Below are positions 24,993 to 35,352 of a stretch of DNA of 64,000 nucleotides, one piece after another. The DNA comes from Vulcanococcus sp. (GTDB lineage Bacteria; Cyanobacteriota; Cyanobacteriia; PCC-6307; Cyanobiaceae), in NCBI GenBank assembly GCA_019264575.1, contig JAHUZV010000025.1, positions 124,001-188,000 of the forward strand. Reading direction: 5' to 3'. A program made the position numbers and the translations under genes. Under the pieces are notes generated by a model. The model did not search any database. It was not told where the DNA came from and saw nothing but the letters and a program-made list of their open reading frames with translations. The stretch's first letter is position 1. Every line of letters begins with the position of its first letter.

Positions 24993-25958
24993 GTGGGGAT
25001 TGCACCCGAGTTGATCCTTGAGGACGCCGAAACGCTGACCTTGCTGCGGCAGCTGTTTGCCCGCAGCGGCTCTTCTTATGTGGTGCGCTACGGGTTGGCC
25101 TCGGCTGGTGTCGATACGGGACGGCTCGCCGATGGCGATCAAATCGGCTCCGCAGCGCTGGCCTTCAGCGTGGAGGAGGAAGCCTTTATTCAGGAGGTGC
25201 TGGATCGTTTGGCCGGGGTGATTGCCATCCAGCCCCAGCGCTCCGCCGATGCTGCATCGCCGTTTCAGTTGGCCTCCGTTGCCCGGGTGCAGGGGGAAGA
25301 CGACATCACCGGGATCACCTACTCCGGTTTCACCACCCTGGGTTCTCCGCCACGGCTGCTGCCAGAGGAGTCTTATCTGTTGATTGAGCTGGAGCTGGGC
25401 GACGATCCAGGCCTCAGCCCCTGGGAGAAGAGCACGATCGTGCATGAACTGGGACATGCCCTTGGGCTGAGCCATCCCGGCGGTAATCCCAGCGATCCCG
25501 CCTACAGCGATCGCGACACGATCATGTCGTACAACACCGTTGGCGATCAGCCGGCCACCTGGTTTAGCGACAGTGATCTGGAGGCCCTCAGGCGGATCTG
25601 GGGGGCGGCCGCCTCTGCAGCGGGAAGCGGTTCCGACTCCACGAACGCCAGCTTCCGCATCGATGTCTTGATCAGTGGTGGCACGCCGTTGCCCGGCTTT
25701 GATCCTGATGCGGGCGATCAGCTGCTGCTGAACGCCGATCTGGTGCCCAGCGGCTCCAATCGCCTCAAGATCGTGGCCTCCGGGCGTGCTTTGCGATGGG
25801 CCAAGCGCGGTGGCACGAGCCTCGTGTTCGACGACCGCACCAGTGCGCTCTATCTCAACAGCAATGGCTTCGGCAGAGGTTGGGGCGCTGATGGTGGATT
25901 ACTGGCTCAGTTCGACCCGGGGGTGTACCTGAGTGCTCCCGATATCCAATTGGTTTGA
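24993..25958 (+). CDS. Metzincin-type zinc metalloprotease, probable type I secretion substrate
   Basis: The full metzincin zinc site H-E-x-x-H-x-x-G-x-x-H is present as HELGHALGLSH (residues 151-161), followed by a Met-turn (TIMSYN, near 178), as in serralysins and matrixins. There is no N-terminal signal peptide. The C-terminal 110 residues (LLISGGTPLPGFDPDAGDQ region, DDRTSALYLNSNGFGRGWG, LLAQFDPGV) are acidic and Gly-rich and may carry a C-terminal secretion signal, but no RTX nonapeptide repeats are seen. The GTG start at 24993 is the best available. Extracellular proteolysis is inferred from the family. Confidence 0.82.
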   Translation: MGIAPELILEDAETLTLLRQLFARSGSSYVVRYGLASAGVDTGRLADGDQIGSAALAFSVEEEAFIQEVLDRLAGVIAIQPQRSADAASPFQLASVARVQGEDDITGITYSGFTTLGSPPRLLPEESYLLIELELGDDPGLSPWEKSTIVHELGHALGLSHPGGNPSDPAYSDRDTIMSYNTVGDQPATWFSDSDLEALRRIWGAAASAAGSGSDSTNASFRIDVLISGGTPLPGFDPDAGDQLLLNADLVPSGSNRLKIVASGRALRWAKRGGTSLVFDDRTSALYLNSNGFGRGWGADGGLLAQFDPGVYLSAPDIQLV

Positions 25959-25988
25959 CGTTCCGACAGGCCGCACAGCTGCGTCACG

Positions 25989-26804
25989 TCATTCAGCGCG
26001 ACTGGCCCTGAGCTCCAGCACTGTGGGCCCCACCCAGAAGCTGCCCGGATCATCCGCGGCTGCAGCGATCTCCGCGCGGGCTTCAGCCGCGTCGCTGTGG
26101 CTCCAGAGCCCGAGCTCCTGCAGGCGTACGCCGTACACCTCCACAAAGCGCTGCAGCCACTGGCCTGCCATCGAGCGGCTGCCTCCGGCAACGGGTATGG
26201 GCTGCAGCGCTTCGATCCGCCAGCCTCGGGCGGTCAGTAGCGCGGGTAAGCGTCGGTTGGGATCGGGATCGCCGCCGGCCTCGCGGAAACTGCGCTGGCA
26301 GGCCTGGCCGAAGAGGGCGATGGCGCGGCCTTTGGGGTGAAGCCCGAAGGTGTCCCAATGCACGTATTCGTGCAGCACCAGCTGGCCGCCAAGGCGCACG
26401 CTCTGCTCCAGCCCCGTGAGCAGGGGATCCAGCTCGGGAAGAAACATGGCCACCCAGCGGCACCAGGCCAGATCGAAGCCTTCCGTTGGCCAGGAATCGC
26501 GCAGCAGGTTGTGCTGACGCAGCTCCAGCTGGGGCAGCTGCTCACGGCGCGCCATGGCTTGCCCAGCAGCCACGTAGGCCTCGCTCAGTTCCAGCGCCAG
26601 AACCCGGCCTGTAGGGCCCACGATCCGAGCCAGATCCATGGCCGCAAAACCAGGACCGGCGCCCACATCGAGCACGCACATCCCGGTGCTGAGACCGGCC
26701 CGCTGCCAGGCCGCCCGAGCGGCGGGCAGCCAGAGCTCGTGCTGGAACCGCAGGCGCTCCAGCTCCTCGGTGTGGGTACCGAGCAGGTAGCTGGAGTCGC
26801 CCAT
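25989..26804 (-). CDS. SAM-dependent methyltransferase
   Basis: A 271-residue class I methyltransferase. Motif I is VLDVGAGPGFAAMDLARIVG, motif II ends in VLALELSEAYVAAG, and motif IV is FDLAWCRWVAMFLPELD. The N-terminal EELERLRFQHELW resembles the UbiE/Methyltransf_25 group. The substrate is unknown. It is convergent with the protease gene. Confidence 0.82.
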   Translation of the reverse strand: MGDSSYLLGTHTEELERLRFQHELWLPAARAAWQRAGLSTGMCVLDVGAGPGFAAMDLARIVGPTGRVLALELSEAYVAAGQAMARREQLPQLELRQHNLLRDSWPTEGFDLAWCRWVAMFLPELDPLLTGLEQSVRLGGQLVLHEYVHWDTFGLHPKGRAIALFGQACQRSFREAGGDPDPNRRLPALLTARGWRIEALQPIPVAGGSRSMAGQWLQRFVEVYGVRLQELGLWSHSDAAEARAEIAAAADDPGSFWVGPTVLELRASRAE

Positions 26805-26818
26805 CGAGGTGGTGGTGC

Positions 26819-27073
26819 TCAGTCCTCAGGGAACAGCAAACCGGCCAGTTCGTCGGGATCCACGTCGTAGACGCGGGCCAGGCTGGTTTCAATCGCTGCG
26901 GTCACTTCACCAGGCAGGAAGCGCATCGCATTGAGAGCGTCCTCGGCGATTTCGTCGGTGAGCAGGGCGTCGCCGCCGAGCTTCTCATCGTTGATCACCG
27001 CCATCACCCAGCTCTGGTAGGCGTACACCAGATCGGAAAACTCCAGATCGGGATCGTTGAGGTCCAGGGCCAT
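26819..27073 (-). CDS. Small acidic protein of unknown function (84 residues)
   Basis: From the ATG at 27073, MALDLNDPDLEFSDLVYAYQ leads into a strongly acidic helical protein with YDVDPDELAGLLFPED at the end. The codon pattern and acidity are unlike antisense frames, and the extension upstream to 27142 is Ser/Pro-rich and opposite the next gene. No domain is recognised. It precedes the methyltransferase gene on the same strand by 14 bp, so they may be co-transcribed. Confidence 0.6.
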   Translation of the reverse strand: MALDLNDPDLEFSDLVYAYQSWVMAVINDEKLGGDALLTDEIAEDALNAMRFLPGEVTAAIETSLARVYDVDPDELAGLLFPED

Positions 27074-27129
27074 CGCAGACGCGAGCGCAGCTGTCTGCAG
27101 TCTGCCGGCCGGTGGGGAGGATGGGCTGC

Positions 27130-27588
27130 ATGACGACCGCATCCCCTGACCCGCTGGCCCTGCAAGCCACCCTGGTGGACTTCGCCCTGGCGGAACTGGT
27201 GCGCCAGCACCGTGAAAGCTTCCCTCCCCTGTGGAGCCAGGAAAGCTGGGCCAAGCTGCTGATCTGGCTGGGGCTCAACTGCGGCTGCAGCGGCGATGAG
27301 GCAGGGCTCAAGGCCTTTGCCGAGGCCATCGGCACGCTGCAGATGGGGCGCTTGCGGCGCGTGTTTTTTGAACGGGAGTTGGGAGATCTGGAGTTGCAGC
27401 TGATGGCTGATCCGGCGGAACAACAGGTGTTGGTGCTGCCCCAAGGCCCTGCCGAAGAGGTGCTCGCGAACGACCGGATTGCCCGAGCCCTGGAGCGGGT
27501 TGCGCTTCAGGAGAGAGTGGTGGCTGATCAAGCGCGCTGGCAGCGTTTGGATGCGCTGGTGGTTGTGCCCTGGCTGGAGCAGCGCTGA
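27130..27588 (+). CDS. Conserved-type protein of unknown function
   Basis: A protein of about 152 residues, mainly helical, with ALAELVRQHRESFPPLWSQE, KLLIWLGLNCGCSGD and GRLRRVFFERELGDLELQLM. No known motif is seen. The ATG at 27130 is preferred to 27112. Its stop overlaps the start of the 2OG-oxygenase gene (TGATG), so the two are translationally coupled and probably act together. Confidence 0.65.
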   Translation: MTTASPDPLALQATLVDFALAELVRQHRESFPPLWSQESWAKLLIWLGLNCGCSGDEAGLKAFAEAIGTLQMGRLRRVFFERELGDLELQLMADPAEQQVLVLPQGPAEEVLANDRIARALERVALQERVVADQARWQRLDALVVVPWLEQR

Positions 27589-28211
27589 TGGAGTTGATCG
27601 CCCGCTACCGCAATGCAGGTTTTGAGGCCCTCGCCGATGGCGTGAACGCCTTCTTTGATCGGCGGACGGATCTTCAGCGCCCCGGTGTGGCCTTCGGCCC
27701 GGATGGCAGTGAGCCGGCGAAGGTGTCCACCGATATCAGCCTGGTGGCGATCGATCGCTCGGATCCGGAGGCCTTTGCCCTGGCCGAGGTGATCCTGCGC
27801 GGTGTCACGGCGGGGCTGGAGCGCTACCTGCAGGAGCGGCCTCTGTTTCGCGATTGCTGCCCGGAGCAGCAGCTGTTTGTGAACCCGATCTTCAACCTGC
27901 AGCGCTATGCCCCGGGGGAGGGTTTCAAGCGCTGGCACTGCGACTGGACCATCAGCGATGAAGCCACGGAGCCCGTGCACCGGGTGCTGGCCTGGATCCT
28001 TTACTGCAACAGCGTGGAGGAGGCCGGCACGGAGTTTCACTGGCAGGCCCACCACGAGGAAGCGGAGCGCGGAAAGCTCGTGATCTTTCCCGCTGGGCCC
28101 TCGCACATTCACCGCGGGCGGGTGAACCACAGCCACACCAAAACCATCGCTACTGGCTGGATCAACGCCGGCAGCCGCGAGGGCTATCTCCAGCGGCTGG
28201 CCAACGGTTAG
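27588..28211 (+). CDS. 2-oxoglutarate/Fe(II)-dependent oxygenase-like protein
   Basis: A 207-residue double-stranded beta-helix protein. The facial triad H-x-D...H is seen as WHCDW and SHIHRG, and the 2OG-binding basic position may be in VNHSHTKTIATGWI. FNLQRYAPGEGF and VLAWILYCNSVEEAGTEFHW fit the prolyl-hydroxylase-like group. It starts within the stop of the preceding gene. Substrate, protein or small molecule, is unknown. Confidence 0.83.
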   Translation: MELIARYRNAGFEALADGVNAFFDRRTDLQRPGVAFGPDGSEPAKVSTDISLVAIDRSDPEAFALAEVILRGVTAGLERYLQERPLFRDCCPEQQLFVNPIFNLQRYAPGEGFKRWHCDWTISDEATEPVHRVLAWILYCNSVEEAGTEFHWQAHHEEAERGKLVIFPAGPSHIHRGRVNHSHTKTIATGWINAGSREGYLQRLANG

Positions 28212-29464
28212 TGGTGCTCTGTGTTGGGCCGGTGCTGCTCGGGCGGCCACACCATGGAATATTCCACTTGCTGCGGGAAGGGGATTTCGATGTTGTTGTC
28301 TTTGAAGGCGTGCCAGATCGCCTGGTTCACCTCGCTGCAGATGCCCACGTTGTCCATCGGGTTGGCGATCCAGAAGCGCAGGGCGTAGTTGATCGCTGAA
28401 TCGCCGTAGCTGAGCAGCAGCGCCTTCGGGGCTGGATCGGGGAGCACCCGCGGAACTTGGCGGGCGGTGGCTTCCAGCAGGGCGATCACTTCGGCCGGGT
28501 TGTGGTGATACGCAGCGCCCACGCTCACTTGGCTACGCCGCATCCGGTCGCTGGCGGTGTAGGTGGTGGCGGCCTCGGTGAAGAACGTTTGGTTGGGCAC
28601 CAGCAGTTCGGCGTTATCGCGGTCGCGCCAGAGCAGGGTGGCCCGCAGCCCCAGCTTGCGCACTTCACAGGGATCACCATCCAGCATCAACACCTCGCCC
28701 GGGCGTACTGATCCCTCAAACAGCAGCCACAGGCCGCTCACGAAGTTGGAGAACACCTCCTTGATGCCGAAGCCCAGGCCCACCGAGAGGCCTCCGGCCA
28801 CGGCGATCAGAGCTGTGGTGTTCAGGCCGAGATGCACGGCCACGGCCACCAGGCCGAGCCCCACAACGGCGTAGCGCAGCATCAGCTCCATCGCCTTGCG
28901 GCTGCCCTCGCTCATCCCCACCGCCCGCTGCACCAACCAGGCCAGGCCGGCGGCCGGTGGCCCGCAGCCCACCAGCACCACGTAGATCACGACCACTGCC
29001 TGAAACAACTTGCCGGCGCTGATCTGGGTGCCGAAGAGTTCACCGAGTGGGGCCACAGCCAGGTCATTGAGGCTGTCCACCTCGCGCACCACGGCCATCA
29101 CGGCGATCACCAGATAGGCCGGCCGGAGCAGTCGACTCTCCAGCTGGTGGCTGGCCTGAGCGGGCAGCCAGAGCGCCAGAAGGCGATGCAGCAGCTGAAG
29201 CGCGTACCAACCCAGCCACACGGCTCCCAGCAGCTGCAACAGCCCGGTGGGTTGGCGCAGTAGGCCGAGCAGCCCTGCCGAGAGTGCCAGCAGGCCGAGC
29301 CCAACAGGTGAATAGCCCGCAACAGGCAGGCGGGCCAGCAGACGGCGCCGCCGCGCTGCTCGCGTTCCCAACATCAAAGCCACCACAAGGCTGAGTTGCA
29401 TCACAACGGCCGGGCGTTCCAGATAGCCCAGCCAGCCAAAGATTTCTAGGAGCAGCTGACTCAT
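28208..29464 (-). CDS. MscS-family mechanosensitive ion channel
   Basis: A 418-residue integral membrane protein with about five N-terminal helices, then the MscS core: LIAVAGGLSVGLGFGIKEVF lines the pore, followed by SVRPGEVLMLDGDPCEVRKL and AELLVPNQTFFTE of the beta domain and a C-terminal alpha/beta region ending PFPQQVEY. The start ATG overlaps the stop of the lipoprotein gene upstream (ATGA), implying coupled translation. The 3' end overlaps the 2OG-oxygenase gene by 4 bp in convergent orientation. It probably protects against osmotic downshock. Confidence 0.92.
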   Translation of the reverse strand: MSQLLLEIFGWLGYLERPAVVMQLSLVVALMLGTRAARRRRLLARLPVAGYSPVGLGLLALSAGLLGLLRQPTGLLQLLGAVWLGWYALQLLHRLLALWLPAQASHQLESRLLRPAYLVIAVMAVVREVDSLNDLAVAPLGELFGTQISAGKLFQAVVVIYVVLVGCGPPAAGLAWLVQRAVGMSEGSRKAMELMLRYAVVGLGLVAVAVHLGLNTTALIAVAGGLSVGLGFGIKEVFSNFVSGLWLLFEGSVRPGEVLMLDGDPCEVRKLGLRATLLWRDRDNAELLVPNQTFFTEAATTYTASDRMRRSQVSVGAAYHHNPAEVIALLEATARQVPRVLPDPAPKALLLSYGDSAINYALRFWIANPMDNVGICSEVNQAIWHAFKDNNIEIPFPQQVEYSMVWPPEQHRPNTEHH

Positions 29465-30720
29465 GGCTTGGCCTCCATCAGCGCGATCAGTGCTTTTGCA
29501 GCCCCTTGCGGACTGATCTCCCCGAACACCAGTTGTGTGATCAGGGTCTGGGCACGATCCAGGCGTGGATCGTCTACGTGGAGCAGGTTCGCGAGTTCTG
29601 CTGTGCGCAAACTGGCCTCCTGTGAATCGCTCATGGCCTGCAACGTGCCGGAACTCTGCACGGGCACCTTCACGAAGCGGTTGGCTGGCAGCAGGACCTG
29701 CGAACCGAGCGTGATGCTGCGCTGCACCAGTGGATTCACGCTGAAGCGGCTGAAGGCCAACGCTCTTGCGCGACCCTGCCGGCTGGAGCTGCGTCCAAGG
29801 GCCAGCACCCGTAGGCGGTTGATGGGGCTGGCGCTCCCGCCCGGACCACTCGGCAGGTTGGAAACCCCCAGAGAGGCTCCCAGGCTTTTGCGCAGCCGGG
29901 GCAGGTTGGTGCTGGAGCAGCTAATCCAATCGAGGCGACCGGTACTGAACTCCGTCAGGGCAGAGGCCTGGTTGGGATAGAAGGTGATGCGTTGTTGATC
30001 GCTGGCGTTCTGCAACCAGGTCGTCCAGTTTTCGATGCTGTTGACGTCTTCCCGACTGAGGCGCTTGTCCTGCACCACACGCAGCCAGGCATCCGTTGCT
30101 CCCAGGCTGCCGGCGGTCCAGAACAGCGTGGAAAGTTCAATGCTCAGTCCAATGTTCTGCCCCTTCGCACTGGCCTCGAGGAGCTCTTGCAGGGTGCTGG
30201 GTGGATCTGGGAGTCGCTTGCGGTTGAAGCAAGCCAGCTGGCTATGGATGATCACCGGCAACCCAGCCAGGTCTCCATTGGGTAAGCGCAGACGTTCGAG
30301 ATCGCCTGGGTTGAACAGGTTGGCCAGCGTTGGAGTGAGTGGAAAGGGATCCGCCAACCCGGCATTCACCAGTTGCTTGGCCGTGTCGCCATTGATCAGC
30401 AGCAGATCAGGCCCTAGCCCTGCTCCGTTGCGCCGCGCCATGGCGGGCTTGATCTCGTCCTCTGGGTAGGCAGCGAATTGGAAGCGCGTGGATGGATAGA
30501 TCTGGCGAAAACTGGACTCCAGCAGCTTTAGACGTGCACCGATGTCTTCAACCAGTTCTGCGTCGATGGTTTGATCGCTGTTTGTGCCGACCGCGAGATA
30601 GAGAAGGCTGGGGAGCTCGATCCCACCTGCACAGCCTGTGAGCCCGAATGCGCAGCTCAGGCTGACAACTGCCACCCGCCGCCGTTGAGGAGTGGCTCGG
30701 ATTCCGGAATGCTTCGCCAT
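29461..30720 (-). CDS. Lipoprotein of the ABC-type extracellular solute-binding protein family 1
   Basis: About 419 residues from ATG 30720; ATG 30744 is also in frame. The signal sequence is lipoprotein-like: [18 protein letters not shown], with lipobox L-T-G-C. The mature part has the solute-binding family 1 pattern, including [40 protein letters not shown] and a C-terminal [17 protein letters not shown]. Sugars are the usual ligands. No permease or ATPase genes are adjacent; instead it overlaps an MscS channel gene. The start is only about 50 bp from the divergent valS start. Confidence 0.8.
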   Translation of the reverse strand: MAKHSGIRATPQRRRVAVVSLSCAFGLTGCAGGIELPSLLYLAVGTNSDQTIDAELVEDIGARLKLLESSFRQIYPSTRFQFAAYPEDEIKPAMARRNGAGLGPDLLLINGDTAKQLVNAGLADPFPLTPTLANLFNPGDLERLRLPNGDLAGLPVIIHSQLACFNRKRLPDPPSTLQELLEASAKGQNIGLSIELSTLFWTAGSLGATDAWLRVVQDKRLSREDVNSIENWTTWLQNASDQQRITFYPNQASALTEFSTGRLDWISCSSTNLPRLRKSLGASLGVSNLPSGPGGSASPINRLRVLALGRSSSRQGRARALAFSRFSVNPLVQRSITLGSQVLLPANRFVKVPVQSSGTLQAMSDSQEASLRTAELANLLHVDDPRLDRAQTLITQLVFGEISPQGAAKALIALMEAKP

Positions 30721-30770
30721 GGCGGCATGGAGTGCGCTCATCATCCCGGCTCCGGCCCCCTTTTGCGAGC

Positions 30771-33575
30771 ATGGCCCGATTGGCTGTTCCTGCGCCCGTG
30801 ACCGACGCCCTGCCCAAGACCTACGAACCGGTGGGCACCGAAGCGCGCTGGCAGCAGGCCTGGGAAACCAGCGGCGCCTTCCACCCCGATCCCAGCGCTC
30901 CCGGTGAGCCGTTCTCGGTGGTGATCCCGCCGCCGAACGTGACCGGCAGCCTGCACATGGGTCATGCCTTCAACACGGCCCTGATCGACACGATCGTGCG
31001 CTTCCAGCGCCTGCAGGGCAAAAATGTGCTCTGCCTCCCCGGCACCGATCACGCCTCGATCGCGGTGCAAACCATCCTTGAGAAGCAGCTCAAGGCTGAG
31101 GGCAAGCGCAAGGAAGATCTGGGCCGTGAGGCCTTTTTGGAGAAGGCCTGGGAGTGGAAGGTCCAGAGCGGCGGCACGATCGTGGGCCAGCTGCGCCGGC
31201 TCGGCTATTCGGTGGACTGGCGGCGCGAGCGCTTCACGCTCGATGCTGGCTGCAGCGCCGCGGTGATTGAGGCCTTCAACCGTCTACATGAGCAGGGGTT
31301 GATCTACCGGGGTGAATACCTGGTGAACTGGTGCCCCGCCTCCGGCTCGGCAGTGAGCGATCTGGAGGTGGAGATGAAGGAGGTGGATGGTCACCTCTGG
31401 CACTTCCGCTATCCGCTCACGGCCGGTGCGGCGGCCGATGGCCGCACCCACCTGGAGGTGGCTACCACCCGCCCCGAAACGCTGCTGGGCGACACGGCCG
31501 TGGCGGTGAATCCCAAGGATCCCCGTTATGCCGATCTGGTGGGGCAAACCCTCACCCTGCCGCTGGTGGGCCGCGAGATCCCGATCGTGGCTGACGACCA
31601 CGTGGATGCGGAGTTCGGCACCGGCTGCGTGAAGGTGACCCCCGCCCACGACCCCAACGATTTCGCGATCGGCCAGCGCCACAACCTGCCGCTGATCACG
31701 GTGATGGCCAAGGACGGCTCGATGAACGAGGCCGCCGGTCGCTTCCAGGGCCTCGATCGCTTCGAAGCGCGCAAAGCCGTGGTGGCTGCGATGGAAGCCG
31801 AAGGCTTTTTGGTGAAGGTGGAGGACTACCGCCACAGCGTGCCCTTCTCCGATCGCGGCAAGGTGCCGGTGGAGCCCCTGCTCTCCACCCAGTGGTTCGT
31901 GAAAACGGAGCCCTTGGCTGCCCGTTGCCGCGAGGCCCTCGAGAACGCCGATCCCTGCTTTGTGCCGGAGCGCTGGAGCAAGGTGTATCGCGACTGGCTC
32001 ACCGACATCCGCGATTGGTGCATCTCCCGCCAGCTCTGGTGGGGCCACCGCATCCCCGCCTGGTTTGTGGTGAGCGAAACCGGCGGCGTGATCACGGACT
32101 CCACTCCTTATGTGGTGGCCCGCGATGAAGCAGAAGCGCGCGCCAAGGCCGAGGCCCAGTTCAGCGGCGGCACCCACGCTCATCCCCTAGTGCTCCAGCA
32201 GGACCCTGACGCCCTCGACACCTGGTTTTCCAGTGGCCTTTGGCCCTTCTCCACCCTCGGCTGGCCCGATGCCGATGCCGCCGATCTGGCCCGTTGGTAT
32301 CCCACCAGCGTGCTGGTGACGGGCTTCGACATCATCTTTTTCTGGGTGGCCCGGATGACGATGATGGCCGGCGCCTTCACCGGCCGGATGCCCTTCCAGG
32401 ACGTCTACATCCACGGCCTGGTGCGGGATGAAAACAACCGCAAGATGAGCAAATCAGCGGGGAACGGCATCGACCCGCTGCTGCTGATCGATCGCTACGG
32501 CGCCGATGCCCTGCGCTTCGCCCTGGTGCGTGAGGTGGCCGGTGCCGGACAGGATATCCGCCTCGACTACGACCGCAAGTCCGACACCTCCGCCACGGTG
32601 GAGGCCTCGCGCAACTTCGCCAACAAGCTCTGGAACGCCACCCGATTCGCATTGATGAACCTGGGGGGCGAAACGCCCGCCTCCCTGGGTGAACCTGATC
32701 CCGGGGCGCTGCAGCTGGCGGATCGCTGGATCCTCTCGCGCCTGGCGCGGGTGAACCGTGAAACCGCAGAGCGTTACGGCAGCTACGGCCTTGGTGAAGC
32801 CTCCAAGGGCCTCTACGAGTTCGCCTGGAACGAGGTGTGCGATTGGTACGTGGAGCTGATCAAGCGGCGTCTCAACCCCGGCGAGAACCCAAGCCCCGAA
32901 GCGCTCGCTGATCAGCGCACGGCGCGGCAGGTGCTCGCCAAGGTGCTCAATGCCCTACTCGTGATGCTGCATCCGCTGATGCCGCACCTGAGCGAAGAGC
33001 TCTGGCATGGCCTCACCGGCGAGCCGGAGACCACCTTCTTGGCCCTGCAGCCTTGGCCCGCGCTCGATGTTGCGGCCCTCGACGACTCCCTCGAGGCGTC
33101 GTTCGCTGAGCTGATCGAGGCGATCCGCGTGGTGCGCAACCTGCGGGCGGTGGCCGGGCTCAAACCCAGCCAGAGCGTGCCAGTGCGTTTCGTGTCCGGC
33201 CGCAGCGAGCTGGCAGCGGTGCTCACGGCTGCCACCGCCGATATCACCGCCCTCACCCGCGCCGAACGGGTGGAAGTGTTGGATCCGGCCGCGGCGGAAG
33301 CCAACCCCGCCACCAAGGCCCTGGCCGGCGTGAGCGGTGAGCTGCAGGTGCTGCTTCCGATCGAGGGCCTGGTGGATCTCGAGGCTCTGCGCGCCCGCCT
33401 CGAGAAAGACATCGCCAAGGCCGAGAAAGAGATCAAGGGTCTGGCCGGCCGTCTCGCCAATCCCAACTTCGCGGACAAAGCGCCGCCAGAGGTGGTGGCG
33501 GAGTGCAAGGCCAACCTGGCAGACGCTAAGGCCCAGGCCGAGCTGGCCCGCAGGCGCTTGGCGGATTTGGGTTGA
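30771..33575 (+). CDS. valS: Valyl-tRNA synthetase
   Basis: Class I aminoacyl-tRNA synthetase charging tRNA-Val. The HIGH-equivalent is [14 protein letters not shown] and the KMSKS loop is [14 protein letters not shown]. The editing domain ([39 protein letters not shown]) is complete, and a C-terminal coiled coil ([20 protein letters not shown]) is present as in other ValRS. I start at ATG 30771, giving about 934 residues; a frame upstream to 30732 overlaps the divergent lipoprotein gene. G+C is high here (41 of 60 in a hand-counted line at 32041). Confidence 0.97.
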   Translation: MARLAVPAPVTDALPKTYEPVGTEARWQQAWETSGAFHPDPSAPGEPFSVVIPPPNVTGSLHMGHAFNTALIDTIVRFQRLQGKNVLCLPGTDHASIAVQTILEKQLKAEGKRKEDLGREAFLEKAWEWKVQSGGTIVGQLRRLGYSVDWRRERFTLDAGCSAAVIEAFNRLHEQGLIYRGEYLVNWCPASGSAVSDLEVEMKEVDGHLWHFRYPLTAGAAADGRTHLEVATTRPETLLGDTAVAVNPKDPRYADLVGQTLTLPLVGREIPIVADDHVDAEFGTGCVKVTPAHDPNDFAIGQRHNLPLITVMAKDGSMNEAAGRFQGLDRFEARKAVVAAMEAEGFLVKVEDYRHSVPFSDRGKVPVEPLLSTQWFVKTEPLAARCREALENADPCFVPERWSKVYRDWLTDIRDWCISRQLWWGHRIPAWFVVSETGGVITDSTPYVVARDEAEARAKAEAQFSGGTHAHPLVLQQDPDALDTWFSSGLWPFSTLGWPDADAADLARWYPTSVLVTGFDIIFFWVARMTMMAGAFTGRMPFQDVYIHGLVRDENNRKMSKSAGNGIDPLLLIDRYGADALRFALVREVAGAGQDIRLDYDRKSDTSATVEASRNFANKLWNATRFALMNLGGETPASLGEPDPGALQLADRWILSRLARVNRETAERYGSYGLGEASKGLYEFAWNEVCDWYVELIKRRLNPGENPSPEALADQRTARQVLAKVLNALLVMLHPLMPHLSEELWHGLTGEPETTFLALQPWPALDVAALDDSLEASFAELIEAIRVVRNLRAVAGLKPSQSVPVRFVSGRSELAAVLTAATADITALTRAERVEVLDPAAAEANPATKALAGVSGELQVLLPIEGLVDLEALRARLEKDIAKAEKEIKGLAGRLANPNFADKAPPEVVAECKANLADAKAQAELARRRLADLG

Positions 33576-33599
33576 TCCTCGACCGGCAGATCCGGTGCC

Positions 33600-35267
33600 T
33601 CAAGCTGGCTTGAACTGATCTCGCAGTGCTGCCGGGATCGCGGCTTCAGGGATCCAGATGGAAACGGATCCCCCTTGGCAGGGAAAGCGGCCCCAACCCT
33701 CGGTATTAGTGCTCACAATGTCTCCGCAGTGCTGGGTTAGATCCACAAAGCGGGTGTCGGGCTTTCCGGTCTGCATCGACTTCTCGCCTCCCGGCCCATC
33801 GCTCATCACCACCGCGACCCCATGGGGATGCAACTCGGTGCCGAGGCGGGTCCAGCCAATGATGTTGTGATCGTCGAAGTAATCCATCTGTTCTCCATAA
33901 GCGAAGTGCTTCCGTGCCAGCAGCATGCGCTCGAGCAAGTATCGGTGGCTGGTCAGTTTCACCGTCTGCACATTGCCGTCTGTTCCGTAGTCGTTGTATT
34001 CAGCTCCGTAGTAGTCGGGATAGAAAATGCAGGGATAGCCCTCGGCGCGTAGCAGAATCAAGGCATAAGCCAGGGGTTTGAACCAGTCAGCGACGGGTGA
34101 CTCCAGGGCCTGTAGAGGCTGCGTGTCATGGTTGTCAACCAGCGTCACCGCCAGGAGTGGGATTTTCTGCATCAGGCTGCCCTGGAGGATTGAGCCCATG
34201 TCGAAATTCCCCCCGGAGTTGCTGGCGCGGTGAAAGCTGAGGTGAAGCGGGGCGTCGAAGAGCGACATTTGTCCGCCTGTTTTGGCGGCGTAGTCACACA
34301 AAATATTGATGTCGTAGCTCCAGAACTCACCTACGACGAAAATGTCCCGGCCTGCATACTCTTCGATGTGATCAATCCACTCAACAAAAAAGTCGCTGTT
34401 CATGTGCTTGATGGCGTCTAGGCGAAAGCCGGTGGCGCCAACCGTGTCGAGCGTCCATTCGCCCCAGTACTTGAGCTCCTTCCTGACTTCTGGATGATCA
34501 AGATCCAGGTCGCATCCCATCAGGAAGTCGTAGTTGCCGCGCTCGCCATCCACGTTGCCTTCCAGGGGTTTGTCTTTCACCTGCCACACGGCTCGGGTGG
34601 CAGGTTCGAGGCTGTTGTAGTCAACGGAGTCAAAATGTTGCCAGCCCCACTGCATCGTTGAATAGGTGTTGCCACGCCCAGGGAATGTGAATTTGGTCCA
34701 GGAGCGGACGGGTCGTGGGGCGCCGAGAGAGTGGTGGCGATTGTTGTCATCGAGAGGAACTGCTTCGAACTCTTCCTCTTCATCTCCGCCAATTTTATGG
34801 TTAAAAACGGCATCGGCGTAGACCTCGATGCCATAGGAGCGACAGGTCCGAATGGATTTGAGGTAGGCGTCTTTGGTGCCGTACTTGGTGCGGATGCTTC
34901 CTTTTTGATCAAATTCTCCCAGGTCAAAAAGGTCGTAGGTTGCATAACCCACGTCCTTGGCGCCGTTCATGCCCTTGTAGGCAGGAGGTAGCCAGACGGC
35001 CGTGATCCCTGCCTTGGCTAGTGAAGGCGCCTCCTGTTCAAGTCGTAGCCAGTGATTACCGTCGTCTTCGCTGTACCAGTGGAACCATTGCATCATCACC
35101 CCATTGAATTCTCCAACGTTTTTCTGGGCGAGAAGGGCTGGAGAATGTTCTTCGAGCCAGTCGCGTAGCAGGGAGACAATGTCGGTGGTTTCGCTGAGTG
35201 GCCCTCCCTTGTTTAGTTCCTGGGCCTGTGATCTGAGGGTGTCGTGCTGATTGCTATTGGTGGTCAT
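33600..35267 (-). CDS. Cytoplasmic alpha-amylase (GH13, liquefying type)
   Basis: About 555 residues from the ATG at 35267; longer in-frame versions would overlap the divergent TVP38 gene. Motifs of GH13 subfamily-5-like amylases: GVMMQWFHWY, YADAVFNHK, ATGFRLDAIKHMNS (nucleophile Asp near residue 283), FVVGEFWSYD (Glu near 313) and LVDNHDTQPL (Asp near 379). No signal peptide is seen, so it probably cuts internal alpha-1,4 bonds of glycogen or maltodextrins inside the cell. G+C is lower than in valS next door (30 of 60 at line 34321). It is convergent with valS and is the third alpha-glucan enzyme of the window. Confidence 0.92.
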   Translation of the reverse strand: MTTNSNQHDTLRSQAQELNKGGPLSETTDIVSLLRDWLEEHSPALLAQKNVGEFNGVMMQWFHWYSEDDGNHWLRLEQEAPSLAKAGITAVWLPPAYKGMNGAKDVGYATYDLFDLGEFDQKGSIRTKYGTKDAYLKSIRTCRSYGIEVYADAVFNHKIGGDEEEEFEAVPLDDNNRHHSLGAPRPVRSWTKFTFPGRGNTYSTMQWGWQHFDSVDYNSLEPATRAVWQVKDKPLEGNVDGERGNYDFLMGCDLDLDHPEVRKELKYWGEWTLDTVGATGFRLDAIKHMNSDFFVEWIDHIEEYAGRDIFVVGEFWSYDINILCDYAAKTGGQMSLFDAPLHLSFHRASNSGGNFDMGSILQGSLMQKIPLLAVTLVDNHDTQPLQALESPVADWFKPLAYALILLRAEGYPCIFYPDYYGAEYNDYGTDGNVQTVKLTSHRYLLERMLLARKHFAYGEQMDYFDDHNIIGWTRLGTELHPHGVAVVMSDGPGGEKSMQTGKPDTRFVDLTQHCGDIVSTNTEGWGRFPCQGGSVSIWIPEAAIPAALRDQFKPA

Positions 35268-35352
35268 ATTGTTTGAATCTGGTTTTAGGGAATCTCGAGT
35301 GACTCTAGTGATTTGTCGTTGATCTTCTGCGATTGAGGGGCTGTTGTTCAGA

